From: Rothia sp. (in: high G+C Gram-positive bacteria)
GTDB taxonomy: Bacteria > Actinomycetota > Actinomycetes > Actinomycetales > Micrococcaceae
Assembly (NCBI GenBank): GCA_030529845.1
Contig: JAUMWB010000002.1
Span: 207,170 to 271,169, forward strand
DNA: 64,000 bases
Reading direction: 5' to 3'
The notes under the pieces are model-generated. The model had not been told where the DNA came from, made no database searches, and saw nothing but the letters and a program-made list of their open reading frames with translations. Positions 19,401 through 26,978 of this stretch are shown here, piece after piece (position 1 is the stretch's first letter; each line of letters opens with the position of its first letter). The position numbers were made by a program, and so were the translations under genes.

Positions 19401-20272
19401 AGGCGGGGCAGTACTCTCTGGCCAATACTCTGGCGGTGGCCCGGTCTGCTAAGAATCTGCTGCTTCTGGGTGACCCGGCCCAGCTGCCCCAGGTTACGCA
19501 GGGTACCCACCCCTACCCGGTGGACGAGTCTGCCCTGGGCTGGCTTTCAGCGGGGCGCACGGTGCTGCCCGAAGAGTTTGGTTACTTTCTCGATGTCACC
19601 TGGCGTATGCACCCTGCCCTGTGCGCCCCGGTCTCGGCCCTGTCGTACGAGGGGCGGCTGGCGTCCGCTCCTTCGGGCACCGAGAGGCACCTGGAAGGCT
19701 GGGAGCCCGGGGTCTACCTGCGGACGGTAGAGCACAGGGGCAATTCGACGGCCTCGGTGGAAGAAGCCGATGAGATTGTGGCTTTAGTGCGTCGTTTTCT
19801 GGGGCACCTGTGGGTGCCCCACCTGGCTGCGCCCGAGCAGGCAGCGCCGCTGGTGCCCTCAGACATCATTGTGGTGGCGGCCTATAACGCCCAGGTTGAT
19901 ACCATCAGGGCGGCCCTGCTTGAGGCGGGGCTGGCGGACGCCGACGGTGGGGGTGTGCGCGTCGGTACGGTGGATAAGTTCCAGGGGCAGGAGGCTCCGG
20001 TGGTGCTGGTCTCGATGGCCGCTTCCAGCGCCGGTGATAGTCCCCGCGGCACCGATTTTCTGCTCTCACCCAACCGGCTTAATGTGGCGCTTTCCCGCGG
20101 CATGTGGGCTGCGGTAGTGGTCTGCTCAACCCGCTTTACCGACTTTATGCCCACCAGCCCCGAAGCCCTAGCCCTGTTAGGTGCCTTTATCCGTCTTGAA
20201 CAGGCGGCCCAGCCCTTCCCCACTGAGGGGGAGGCAGGCGTCCGCCCCGATACCCCCACCGTTAGGAGTTAG
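16478..20272 (+). CDS. TM0106-type RecB-like nuclease fused to superfamily I helicase
   Basis: A 1264-residue fusion. The N-terminal part is a PD-(D/E)XK RecB-like nuclease: FHGRADFLVK near residue 135-145 and YRVVDTKLARTARVPALLQVAAYADQL give the acidic, DxK and QxxxY elements. CGRCDTC near residue 250 could form an iron-sulfur or zinc site. The C-terminal part is a UPF1/DNA2-like helicase with Walker A GPPGSGKT near residue 865, DEAG Walker B (VIDEAGQYSLANTLA), GDPAQLPQ, the WRMHPALC motif and VGTVDKFQGQEAPVVLVS. A role in DNA repair or defence is likely but unproven. The next gene starts one base after its stop, so they are coupled. Confidence 0.9.
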   Translation: MFFIDADSAPALPAMTLEPLGKSLVYSATDLVTSAQCQFAALYTLDQLLGRVPRLERVEDPQLRRAAALGEAHEQRVLNRFIATYGSWDPARGQGIYEVQPPQVYTRQALEEKHAETLNVLQAGADVVFQASFFDGSFHGRADFLVKQPDGGYRVVDTKLARTARVPALLQVAAYADQLQQEGIACDPFASLILGNDVESLHELATLTPVFEQKHQRLLQLLTAHRAPGTPPVSWFVEPGSPEITRCGRCDTCRVMVQEHRDMLLTAGMTARSRQAIYERCGVQSIDELASLAGQNQLPGLVRRYAEQAALQTGKSEPDGTATVQREGQEHTLSYKLFPRHSLRMLPRASAGDLFISLLSDPLWHDGQVAHPELAWGLTYGLGAASLPEEPGAQPLFSQFWAANRSAEGRLLADFLGMLHHQRQLHPGLRVYYFGAATLTALQQLAAMHGTGEAYLTDLQRDGVLLDLSEVLRRSMRISTGTRVLADIEPLYATGLEPELDIPVTAFADMSEAEQAGKHEQVEAMRGALARSLYRTGLSLAQLRSWLLELAGRSVDEELVQPAPLADLNELLVQAGRAEDETEAERALRRFVEALDAGGELEPQKQAVAMVATATGYHRRERRQFWWDHFNRLTAPREDWEDTRDVVLLGRLQVVADWHRPERARSTVRLLSGVARLAPGSSVKVGDSGLFAMYARPFPPFLEREARQQALTYAALHEGVLPVEAERAGAFNTEIVELEEIPEHEVGQPNLVRLTVRESLKASDGESAEPYSHLPMALTPGQPIPTQAQEQSLLELAARTARVLPELPAAAGTDLVRRRPPRLVGGSALPRPRDFVETHGSLATVQAIYQAVSQLDRSYVAVQGPPGSGKTFVGSHVIGRLVAAGWKVGIVAQSHAVVENMLLGCISNGGVDPDQIAKGAGKSQTPNFPWREVRNPEVSRFMDEPGGRVFGGTAWDFASDRKFRFEGLDLLVIDEAGQYSLANTLAVARSAKNLLLLGDPAQLPQVTQGTHPYPVDESALGWLSAGRTVLPEEFGYFLDVTWRMHPALCAPVSALSYEGRLASAPSGTERHLEGWEPGVYLRTVEHRGNSTASVEEADEIVALVRRFLGHLWVPHLAAPEQAAPLVPSDIIVVAAYNAQVDTIRAALLEAGLADADGGGVRVGTVDKFQGQEAPVVLVSMAASSAGDSPRGTDFLLSPNRLNVALSRGMWAAVVVCSTRFTDFMPTSPEALALLGAFIRLEQAAQPFPTEGEAGVRPDTPTVRS

Positions 20273-20273
20273 C

Positions 20274-21002
20274 ATGCCCATCTCCCCCACCCACCGTAAG
20301 CGCTCCCCCTACCTCTTTCACTTTGACGGGCAGACCGTGGCCCTGGGCGAGCCCCGCTACTTGCAGCGTATTGATGAGCGTCTGCGTGAGCAGGGGTACG
20401 CCACCCGCCCGACCTACTGGGACCAGGCCTACCTGGCTGACCTGGCAGCCTCAGCTCCCGAGGAGGGCGCGCAGGATCAGTTCGCTTCGCCCAGCGACCC
20501 CGCCCAGCTCAACAGCGTGGGGGTTTCGTGCAGTAGCAGTGAGTTCTGGTCGGCCATGTACGCCCGCAGTTTCGGCTCCACCCCCTGGGGCGGGGAGGGC
20601 GAGACCCTCTACATGCCCCAGCTACCCGACTGGTTGGAGCGAACCCGCGCCTGGACACTCGACCCTCTAGCCCCGCAGGACGGCCCCGGCGACCTCGACC
20701 CGGCAGGCGGCTGGGTGCGGGTACGGGACCAGGCGGGAGCCGGTGCTCCTCTGGGGCTGTTTCAACTCACCAGCCCCGACTATTTCTGGGTCTTTGGGTC
20801 AGGGCCCGACCTCAAACAGGTGGTGCACCTCTGCCGGGAGCTGGGGCGGGACCTAACCGGTTTCGATGCAGCGACCGCCTACCTGGGCTACGACCTGACC
20901 TGCAGCAGCATCCGGCTGCCGATTGAGTGCGCCCAGCCGCTCCAGGAGCAGCTCTTCTTAGCCGGGGTGGACGCCGAAACCCTGCTCTGGAGTGAGGGCT
21001 AG
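20274..21002 (+). CDS. Unrecognised protein coupled to nuclease-helicase
   Basis: I do not recognise this 242-residue protein. The ATG at 20274 follows the helicase stop by one base and has TTAGGAG upstream inside the helicase's last codons; a longer reading from 20181 is a shadow start. The sequence is acidic, soluble and rich in tryptophan and proline, with no signal peptide, membrane span or metal-binding cluster. A middle loop of about 30 residues (APQDGPGDLDPAGG and around) looks disordered. The tight coupling suggests an accessory role to the nuclease-helicase. Confidence 0.75.
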   Translation: MPISPTHRKRSPYLFHFDGQTVALGEPRYLQRIDERLREQGYATRPTYWDQAYLADLAASAPEEGAQDQFASPSDPAQLNSVGVSCSSSEFWSAMYARSFGSTPWGGEGETLYMPQLPDWLERTRAWTLDPLAPQDGPGDLDPAGGWVRVRDQAGAGAPLGLFQLTSPDYFWVFGSGPDLKQVVHLCRELGRDLTGFDAATAYLGYDLTCSSIRLPIECAQPLQEQLFLAGVDAETLLWSEG

Positions 21003-21038
21003 TTTCCTGCCAGGTCGCTCTAGGGCATACTGAAAGAC

Positions 21039-21653
21039 ATGTTTGTACTGACCTTCATCGCCCGCTCTGCTCGGGCGGATCTCACCGACTTGGAGAACCG
21101 TCTCGAACAGCTGGCTCCCACTGTTGCTTTTACCCGCACCTACCCCGATGAGCTGCAGGGGGCTTTCGATCAGGCCGAGGACGCCCTCGCCGCCGCCCTG
21201 CTCGGGGCCCGCTTTGGTGGTTTCTGGGTGGGTCTCGGAGCCGGTGAACTGGTGCGGCCGCGCTTCGCAGCGGCCCTGGGCGCTATTTCTACCCCGGAGT
21301 GTTCCGGTGCTGCTTTAAGCCTCTCACGCTCGGCCGTGGAGCAAGCCCAGACCGGGGCCCCGCCGCGCGGTATCTGTGTGCATGCAGCTGGTCAGGGGGT
21401 GCGGGCGGATCAGGTGACCGGCCTGTTGCGCCTGCTCTATCGGGTGGCGTCCGCCCGTACCGAAGCCGAGTGGCGGGTACTTGACCTGCTAGTGCCCGGG
21501 GTGCGCGGGCAGCAAAAGGCGGTGGCTCAGGCCCTGGGGATTACCTCCCAGGCGGTGAGTAAGACCCTGGTGCGCTCCTACTGGCACGAGGAGCTGGCTT
21601 CTCGTGCGCTGGTCGCCGAGCTGCTTGAGGGCTTGGAGGGGCAGGAGCGATAG
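21039..21653 (+). CDS. Protein with C-terminal helix-turn-helix, SatD-like layout
   Basis: A 204-residue soluble protein. The C-terminal segment GQQKAVAQALGITSQAVSKTLVRSYW reads as a helix-turn-helix; the N-terminal 130 residues (FVLTFIARSARADLTDLENRLEQLAP) have the alternating strand-helix pattern of SatD-type proteins, but I cannot confirm the family. It follows the 242-residue gene by 36 bases, ending a three-gene rightward unit that might be regulator, accessory protein and nuclease-helicase. Confidence 0.65.
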   Translation: MFVLTFIARSARADLTDLENRLEQLAPTVAFTRTYPDELQGAFDQAEDALAAALLGARFGGFWVGLGAGELVRPRFAAALGAISTPECSGAALSLSRSAVEQAQTGAPPRGICVHAAGQGVRADQVTGLLRLLYRVASARTEAEWRVLDLLVPGVRGQQKAVAQALGITSQAVSKTLVRSYWHEELASRALVAELLEGLEGQER

Positions 21654-21672
21654 GCCGGGCACCGGCAAACTG

Positions 21673-22033
21673 TCAGTGCAAGAGAAGTGAAATCACCAGA
21701 ATCACGGGCATAGCACCCAGGGTGTTCAGCAACACGATATCGCGGGAGAGCGTGGTTGCTACGTTGTACCACACCGCGTAGTTATACATATTCTGGGCGC
21801 TGGGCAAAGCTGCAAGAATGGTAGCCGCGAAGATATCGCTCTCACTGAGGTGGAAAACGTAGCGGGCCAGCCCCGGCCATGGCCACGAACATGAGCGGGG
21901 GCAGGGCTACGAAGAAGGCAAAACGGTTGAGGGAGAGCCCGGAGTTGGGCGGCAGAATGTCGAGGCGGGCGACCAGGTAGCCTACGCCCACCACGACCGC
22001 GATGATGGTAAAGCCTTCAAGGACTGTGAGCAT
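21673..22033 (-). pseudogene. AEC-family transporter, internally deleted
   Basis: The first 57 residues (MLTVLEGFTIIAVVVGVGYL and LNRFAFFVALPPLMFVAMAG) match the N-terminus of auxin efflux carrier (AEC) transporters. The reading frame then shifts and runs into AEC C-terminal sequence (ALPSAQNMYNYAVWYNVA, LNTLGAMPVILVISLLLH) ending with TGA at 21673-21675. A full AEC protein has roughly 300 residues, so about 200 from the middle are missing at the junction near 21870. It should give no functional transporter. Confidence 0.8.
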
Positions 22034-22060
22034 GCTGGGCTTCTTTATGCCGTCGAGCCG

Positions 22061-22426
22061 TTAGGGCTTGAGCTGGCAGGCTGTGGAGCGGTTGGTGGAG
22101 ATGTGCAGGTAGACTCGCTCAGCCAGGGGGCGCAGCAGGGGATTCTTCAGGGCGGACGCCGCCACCCGCACGGGCACGTACCGGCTGGTGGAAAGGGCTA
22201 GGGCAATGGCGAGCGCCCCGTAGGCCACCTGCCCGGTAGGGGTGATGAAGGGGATTTGGCGCATGAAGCGCTCAAAATCGACGCCGTGCTCTTCTAGGCG
22301 GTCGTAGTGGCCGGGGCGCACCTGGGCTTCTAGCCCAAGGTGAGTGAGTACCCCTGCGGCTTTCTGGCAGATGCCGCAGCCGGGGTCGTAGAGCAACAGG
22401 CCTTCAGCTGGTACGGAGGTGGTCAC
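22061..22426 (-). CDS. DCC-family (DUF393) thiol-disulfide oxidoreductase-like protein
   Basis: A 121-residue protein with the family's opening DxxCxxC motif, here LLLYDPGCGICQKAAGVL, and the late NR motif (STNRSTACQL). It has a GTG start inside the end of the mannosyltransferase gene (overlap 23 bases), so it is translated from the same message. The two cysteines suggest redox activity; the physiological partner is unknown. Confidence 0.82.
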   Translation of the reverse strand: MTTSVPAEGLLLYDPGCGICQKAAGVLTHLGLEAQVRPGHYDRLEEHGVDFERFMRQIPFITPTGQVAYGALAIALALSTSRYVPVRVAASALKNPLLRPLAERVYLHISTNRSTACQLKP

Positions 22427-23657
22427 GGCGGCCCTTTCTCTTCCGGGTCAGATGTAAGACCACCATAGCAAGCAGGGCCAGTAGCACCATAGAGGAGCGC
22501 ATTATTTCAACGGGTATGATGGGCCAGCCGGCATGAGCTGCTAGGTCACCCAGGTCTGTGAGCTGACCCAGGCAGGCTAACATCCAAATAATGGCCAGAG
22601 CGCGTGCAGCTCGCCCACGAGTAACCAACACTGCAAGAGTGGGTATAACCCAGACCCAGTGGTGCAACCAGGACACCGGGGAAAGCAGGCAAGTAGCACA
22701 ACCGAGTACTGCGGCGGCAGCAAAACCATCACCACACGCTAACTCTCGGTGGGCCTGGGAAAACGCTACCGCCACAACAGCTAGCAGTAAGGGCGCTAAC
22801 AAGAGCAGAGAATGGGTACCTACCCAGCGTTCAGCCACACCCTGCAGAGAGCTGTTACCCGAAGTAGCGAAGTTGGTTCCTAAACCGACAACATTTTCCA
22901 GGCCAGAGAGTTTAGACCCAAAATAAGTTGAACTGGGTTCAGGCAGGAGCAGGAACCCCAGGACTACGGTAGCTATGGCTGCCGCCGTTGCCGTCAAAGC
23001 CGGGCGCAGGCGTCCGCTTACCCAGAAGAAAATAATAAAAAGAGTCGGAGTCAGTTTGATCCCTGCTGCCAGCCCAATCAGCACTCCGCGAGGCAGATAG
23101 CGGGTCTGTGGGCGAGCCATGTCAATGAGGCAGAGAGAAACAAGAAGCAGATTAATCTGCCCGAAGATAAGATGCTGAGCTACGACGTTCAGGGGTAGGG
23201 CAAGCAGGTAGGTGGCGGAGAGTGCCGCGGCCAGGCGGACGCCGGTGAGATGCGGGCGCACGTAGATGAGACTGAGTAGGAGCAGGATGCCCAGCGCCAG
23301 GCAGTTGAGGACGGTCCAGCCCCCAATCCCTAGCGGTTCCGGCAGCCAGGCTAAAGGAATCAGCAACAGAGCAGTAAAGGGCGTGTACACGAAGGGGAGC
23401 CCCTGGGGTACGTACACCCCGGTAATGTTCTGACTATACAAGTCAGCCCCGGCAAGCACTGCTACCCCGGTTCCACGGTAGACACCGTAGTCAGCCGGAT
23501 TAAAAATGAGGGTTGAATCTAGGAGTAAGCAGCGCGCCCAGGCGGTAGCCAGAGCTAAAAGGCAGAGAGCAACCGCTCCTGCACAATAGTTCTTAAGGGC
23601 GGAACGGTTCGCCCCCTGAGAGCTCTGCTGCTGGTTATCAACGAGGGTGACGCTCAT
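22404..23657 (-). CDS. GT87-family (DUF2029) polyprenol-phosphate mannosyltransferase
   Basis: A 417-residue membrane protein with about ten spans. The aspartate and surrounding residues of the GT-C first loop appear as DSTLIFNPADYGVYR, and LPFVYTPFTALLLIPLAWLPEP and LAAGIKLTPTLFIIFFWVSGR are typical of DUF2029/GT87 enzymes, which add mannose from polyprenyl-phosphate-mannose to lipoglycans. The start lies 2 bases from the stop of the HicB-like gene; both are likely read together from the TA promoter. The donor and acceptor here are inferred from the family. Confidence 0.85.
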   Translation of the reverse strand: MSVTLVDNQQQSSQGANRSALKNYCAGAVALCLLALATAWARCLLLDSTLIFNPADYGVYRGTGVAVLAGADLYSQNITGVYVPQGLPFVYTPFTALLLIPLAWLPEPLGIGGWTVLNCLALGILLLLSLIYVRPHLTGVRLAAALSATYLLALPLNVVAQHLIFGQINLLLVSLCLIDMARPQTRYLPRGVLIGLAAGIKLTPTLFIIFFWVSGRLRPALTATAAAIATVVLGFLLLPEPSSTYFGSKLSGLENVVGLGTNFATSGNSSLQGVAERWVGTHSLLLLAPLLLAVVAVAFSQAHRELACGDGFAAAAVLGCATCLLSPVSWLHHWVWVIPTLAVLVTRGRAARALAIIWMLACLGQLTDLGDLAAHAGWPIIPVEIMRSSMVLLALLAMVVLHLTRKRKGRRDHLRTS

Positions 23658-23659
23658 GT

Positions 23660-24028
23660 CTAGGCGACCTGGAGCTGCTGGACACGGGCTTTTGAAACTT
23701 CAAGAATTGCTGCCGTCTCGCCTAGCGAAAGCCCATCTTGTCTGAGTTGCCGCACAACTTCTCGAATCTTTGCTGCAGCTTCTTCTTCTTTTTGCTGGGC
23801 GAGTTTTAGGTCTCGGCGAGCTGACTCAAGTTCCTCAGATACTTTTTCATAAATCAGGTGAACCCGAATAGTAGAAAAATCGATGTCGGGGTAAAGGGTG
23901 CCCATATAGTCAATTACTTGCTGGCGGGCAGAGGTAAGACTACGCACCTGGGTAGCATTGTCTTCATCGATAATGAGTTCCCATCCACCCGCCCAGGGAC
24001 GCGCCAGAACGTTAAGATCAGTTTTCAT
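23660..24028 (-). CDS. HicB-like antitoxin with coiled coil and HTH
   Basis: A 122-residue protein. Residues 1-55 (NVLARPWAGGWELIIDEDNATQVRSLTSARQQVIDYM) resemble the small HicB-type sandwich fold. Residues 60-95 form a charged coiled coil (ELESARRDLKLAQQKEEEAAAKIREVV), and the end (LSLGETAAILEVSKARVQQL) is a helix-turn-helix. The HicA-like gene overlaps its start by 11 bases. The coiled coil between sensor and DNA-binding parts makes it an unusual antitoxin layout. It probably neutralises the upstream toxin and represses the shared promoter. Confidence 0.7.
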   Translation of the reverse strand: MKTDLNVLARPWAGGWELIIDEDNATQVRSLTSARQQVIDYMGTLYPDIDFSTIRVHLIYEKVSEELESARRDLKLAQQKEEEAAAKIREVVRQLRQDGLSLGETAAILEVSKARVQQLQVA

Positions 24029-24224
24029 TCTGCTCTTTCTCCTTAATAGCTTTTAAAGCGTTTCGTGTAACGGCGGGCGAAATCTCGCGAGTCTGCGTGA
24101 TGATAACTGGCCGTGAAATACCGGGGTAAGACCATTTCTCATGGTCCCCTTTTCCTTCACTTCGAGTAAACCCCGCAGCTACCAGCAAAGCCACAAGATC
24201 CCTGTATTTCATGGGCTTAACCAT
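24018..24224 (-). CDS. hicA: HicA-like mRNA interferase toxin
   Basis: A 68-residue basic protein of HicA size. It has the expected order: a short helix ending in LLVAAGF, then the catalytic-histidine strand EGKGDHEKWSYP (families usually read GSH; here GDH) and a late TRNALKAIKE helix. HicA toxins are ribosome-independent mRNA interferases. A second ATG four codons on could be the start. The unit order is hicA then hicB, and the mannosyltransferase follows. Confidence 0.75.
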   Translation of the reverse strand: MVKPMKYRDLVALLVAAGFTRSEGKGDHEKWSYPGISRPVIITQTREISPAVTRNALKAIKEKEQNEN

Positions 24225-24232
24225 AAATAAAG

Positions 24233-24271
24233 TATATCCCCCCTACACCCAATAGGTATAGAGGGGATATA
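24233..24271. promoter_or_regulatory. Imperfect palindrome before hicA
   Basis: Two 17-base arms (24233-24249 and 24255-24271) pair at 15 of 17 positions around a 5-base spacer. It lies 9 bases upstream of the hicA start and 5 bases beyond the end of the HAD gene. It could be the antitoxin operator, the HAD terminator or both. Confidence 0.5.
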
Positions 24272-24276
24272 TGGTT

Positions 24277-25137
24277 TTAGAGCAGATCCCGCAGAATCGG
24301 CACCGTGCCGTCCTCGTAGACCGAGCCGGTGACGTCCGTAGCCAGCTCCGCCACCTCGGGCAGGGCCTGACCCATAGCCACGCCGCGGGCGGCCCAGTGG
24401 ATCATTTCTTTGTCGTTCAGCCCGTCGCCGATAGCAATGGTGTGGCGGGGGTCCACGCGCAGTTTACGGCGGATTTGCTCCAGGGCGGTTGCCTTAGAAA
24501 CACCGTGGGCGGCCACATCGAGCCAGGCGCTCCAGCCCACCGCGTAGTTGACCCCGTGCAGACCCGAGTCGTAGATAGCGCGCTTGAAATCATCGGGGGT
24601 GTCGGTGGGTGAGCAGACCACCACGCGCACGGCCGAGTTCATAGCGGCCATCTCGGTGCGGGTGGTCTTGACGGTATTGACCCCAAAAGACCAATCCTCG
24701 AAGTTGTCGGTGGCGTAGACGGTGCCGTCGGGGGCTTCAAGGGCCAGGGAGGCATGTGGCAGCTTAGCTTTGAGTAGCTTAATAGCGTTGGAGGGGTCGA
24801 AGCTGACCTTGTCGATAATGCGGTAGCCAGCCTCAAGTGAAGGGTCGATGCTGAGGGTGACCGCGCCGTTGGAACTCACCGCGTAGCCGCGGGTCAGCCC
24901 AATCATCTCGACGATGGGTAGGGTGGCACCCAGGGAGCGTCCGGTGGAAATCACCACGTGGTGGCCGGCGTCCACGACATCCTGGGCGGCCTTTTTGACG
25001 GCTTCGCTCATGGCGCCGTCGTGGTTGACCAGGGTGCCATCAACGTCGATAGCGACCAGGTACTTGGCACCTTCTTCTTTCTGCCAGCTGGAGCGACGCA
25101 ACGGCAGGGTTTGCATATCTTTGATCTCTGAAATCAT
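24277..25137 (-). CDS. Cof-type HAD hydrolase
   Basis: A 286-residue phosphatase of the HAD superfamily, Cof (IIB cap) subfamily. Motif I is VAIDVDGTLVNHDG near residue 30, motif II GHHVVISTGRS, motif III the lysine in GVSKATALEQIRRKL, and motif IV IAIGDGLNDKEMI. These enzymes dephosphorylate sugar phosphates, FMN or other small substrates; the actual substrate cannot be read here. It is the sole gene between the TA unit and the divergent mntR-type gene. Confidence 0.9.
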   Translation of the reverse strand: MISEIKDMQTLPLRRSSWQKEEGAKYLVAIDVDGTLVNHDGAMSEAVKKAAQDVVDAGHHVVISTGRSLGATLPIVEMIGLTRGYAVSSNGAVTLSIDPSLEAGYRIIDKVSFDPSNAIKLLKAKLPHASLALEAPDGTVYATDNFEDWSFGVNTVKTTRTEMAAMNSAVRVVVCSPTDTPDDFKRAIYDSGLHGVNYAVGWSAWLDVAAHGVSKATALEQIRRKLRVDPRHTIAIGDGLNDKEMIHWAARGVAMGQALPEVAELATDVTGSVYEDGTVPILRDLL

Positions 25138-25240
25138 CGGTGTCTCTTTTCTTCTCGTCTAGACCAGACTATACAAAAGCCGGGTTAAGGCAAGGTGAGC
25201 AGGGGGTGAAGGGCCGCCCAGCGGGGCGTCCGTAGGGTGA

Positions 25241-25301
25241 ACTGCGTGGTTTCTTTCGAGATGCGGTAAGAATATCCGCAGTTCGAAAGAAACCCCGTAG
25301 T
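25241..25301. repeat. Long hairpin between divergent genes
   Basis: GGTTTCTTTCGA (25248-25259) pairs perfectly with TCGAAAGAAACC (25283-25294), with an inner TGCGG/CCGCA stem and an outer ACT/AGT extension. It lies between divergent HAD and mntR-type genes, where a terminator is not expected. An overlapping imperfect palindrome, GTAGTTCGCGAATCTAC, follows at 25297-25313 and could be an operator for the downstream gene. Confidence 0.6.
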
Positions 25302-25354
25302 TCGCGAATCTACCGGGTCGGGCCAGTCCAGAAGTGGGGGTTAAACTTGTATGT

Positions 25355-26038
25355 ATGTCTCTTGCCAAGCTGTCTAACAGTACCCAGAACTACCTCAAAA
25401 TTATTTGGGGCATTACCGAGCACGGTACCGAGCCGGCATCTACCTCCGTCATTGCGGCGCGGGCGGGGCTACGGCAGTCGTCGGTATCGGACGCGGTGAA
25501 GCGTCTTGCTGCTGCTGGACTGGTGGAGCACCAGCGGTACGGCGCGATTGAGCTGACAGAGCAGGGACGGGAATACGCGGTGTCGATGGTGCGCCGCCAC
25601 CGCCTGGTTGAGACTTTTCTGGTAAAGACGCTGGGCTACACCTGGGATCAGGTACACGATGAGGCGGAGGTGTTGGAACATGCCGTCTCAGATTTAATGA
25701 TTGAACGGATTGACGCCCTGTTGGGGCACCCGACCCGCGATCCACACGGCGACCCGATCCCCTCCCCCACGGGTGAGGTAGAGTCCATTGCCCCGCATAC
25801 CCTGCTTGATTGTTCGCCGAAGGACAGGGTGCTGGTAGAGCGTATTTCGGACGACGACCCCCAGCTTTTGCGGTTCTTTGCAAGGCATGGCATTGCCCCG
25901 GGTACGCACTTGGAAGTTACCGCTGTTAACAGTGCAGAGGCGGGGCAGGGTTCCGCCGTGGATTTGGTTCTGCCTAATGGTTCTGGACTCCCCCTCGATG
26001 CGGGTGCAGCTACCGCCGTGTATGTCTCTTACCTGTAA
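25355..26038 (+). CDS. mntR: DtxR/MntR-family metal-dependent repressor
   Basis: Winged-helix regulator that binds Mn(II) (or Fe(II)) and represses uptake genes. The N-terminal HTH is TSVIAARAGLRQSSVSDAVKRLAAAGLVEHQRYG, the dimerisation domain carries the metal ligands in MVRRHRLVETFLVKTLGYTWDQVHDEAEVLEHAVSD, and the C-terminal 70 residues form the SH3-like domain. I chose the ATG at 25355; a GTG at 25334 is possible. No good RBS is seen and TTAAACTTGTATGT lies just before, so the message may be leaderless. A nearby Mn-type ABC importer is the likely target. Confidence 0.88.
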   Translation: MSLAKLSNSTQNYLKIIWGITEHGTEPASTSVIAARAGLRQSSVSDAVKRLAAAGLVEHQRYGAIELTEQGREYAVSMVRRHRLVETFLVKTLGYTWDQVHDEAEVLEHAVSDLMIERIDALLGHPTRDPHGDPIPSPTGEVESIAPHTLLDCSPKDRVLVERISDDDPQLLRFFARHGIAPGTHLEVTAVNSAEAGQGSAVDLVLPNGSGLPLDAGAATAVYVSYL

Positions 26039-26123
26039 AAGGCAGGGGGTGCTGGGCGGTCTCGTTGTGGCCTGCCCGTCTTGTGAGGAAGTGCCGACTA
26101 GCTCTTCCCTCGTCCCTGGACGC

Positions 26124-26978
26124 CTAGCCCTTGGACGCCTGTGCGGTTGCCTGGCGTCGAACCAGTAGGCCATGGCGCGGAGCACACAGGTAAGCTACGC
26201 CGAAGAAGGTGCCTAAGGCGATTACTACCGCGCCACCGGCGGAGACGTCTAGATGGTAGCTGGCGTAGAGCCCCACCAGGGCACCGGCTAGGGACACACC
26301 GGCAGAAATCGCCAGCATGGTGCTGAATCTGTCGGTGAGCAGACGTGCTGTGGAGCCGGGAATTACCAGCATGGCGACAACCAGCACCACGCCCACAATC
26401 TGCAAGGCGAGTACCGAGGTCAGGGCGAGCGCCACCAGCAGGATCCCTGCCAGCAGGCGCGGGCTCAGCCCAATAGCGTGGGTGTAGCCGGGGTCGAAGG
26501 CGTAGAGCACCAGGTCGCGGCATTTGATCATGAGTACGGTGACTACCAGTACCGCCAACACCGCGATTTGGGCGACTTCAGCCCAGGACACCCCTAGCAC
26601 GTTGCCAAAGAGTATGCTGTGCAGGTCTGTCTGGGAGGGCGTCACGGAAATCAGTACCAGCCCCAGCGCGAACATCACCGTAAAAACGATGCCGATGGCG
26701 GCGTCCTCCCTGATACGCCCGCTACCACGCACCGCCCCGATGAGGGCAACTGCAAGCAAACCGGCGATCACCGCCCCCACGGCGAAGGGCGCGCCCACCA
26801 TGTAGGCAAGCACCACCCCGGGTAGGACGGCGTGAGAGATAGCGTCGCCCATGAGCGACCAGCCCATGAGCACCAACCAGCAGGACAGCAGGGCGCAGAC
26901 GAGGGCGGCTATCACTGTCACCAGGAATCCGCGTTGCATAAAGCCGTAGGTCAGCGGTTCTAGGAGTACGTCAAGCAC
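26124..26978 (-). CDS. Manganese/zinc ABC transporter permease
   Basis: A 284-residue ABC-3 family permease with about eight membrane spans. The sequence MGWSLMGDAISHAVLPGVVLAY and the AIGLSPRLLAGILLVALAL segment are family hallmarks. It overlaps the ATPase gene by 8 bases at its start. The C-terminal tail ends in a basic arginine-rich stretch. The last gene of the leftward metal importer operon. Confidence 0.9.
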   Translation of the reverse strand: MLDVLLEPLTYGFMQRGFLVTVIAALVCALLSCWLVLMGWSLMGDAISHAVLPGVVLAYMVGAPFAVGAVIAGLLAVALIGAVRGSGRIREDAAIGIVFTVMFALGLVLISVTPSQTDLHSILFGNVLGVSWAEVAQIAVLAVLVVTVLMIKCRDLVLYAFDPGYTHAIGLSPRLLAGILLVALALTSVLALQIVGVVLVVAMLVIPGSTARLLTDRFSTMLAISAGVSLAGALVGLYASYHLDVSAGGAVVIALGTFFGVAYLCAPRHGLLVRRQATAQASKG

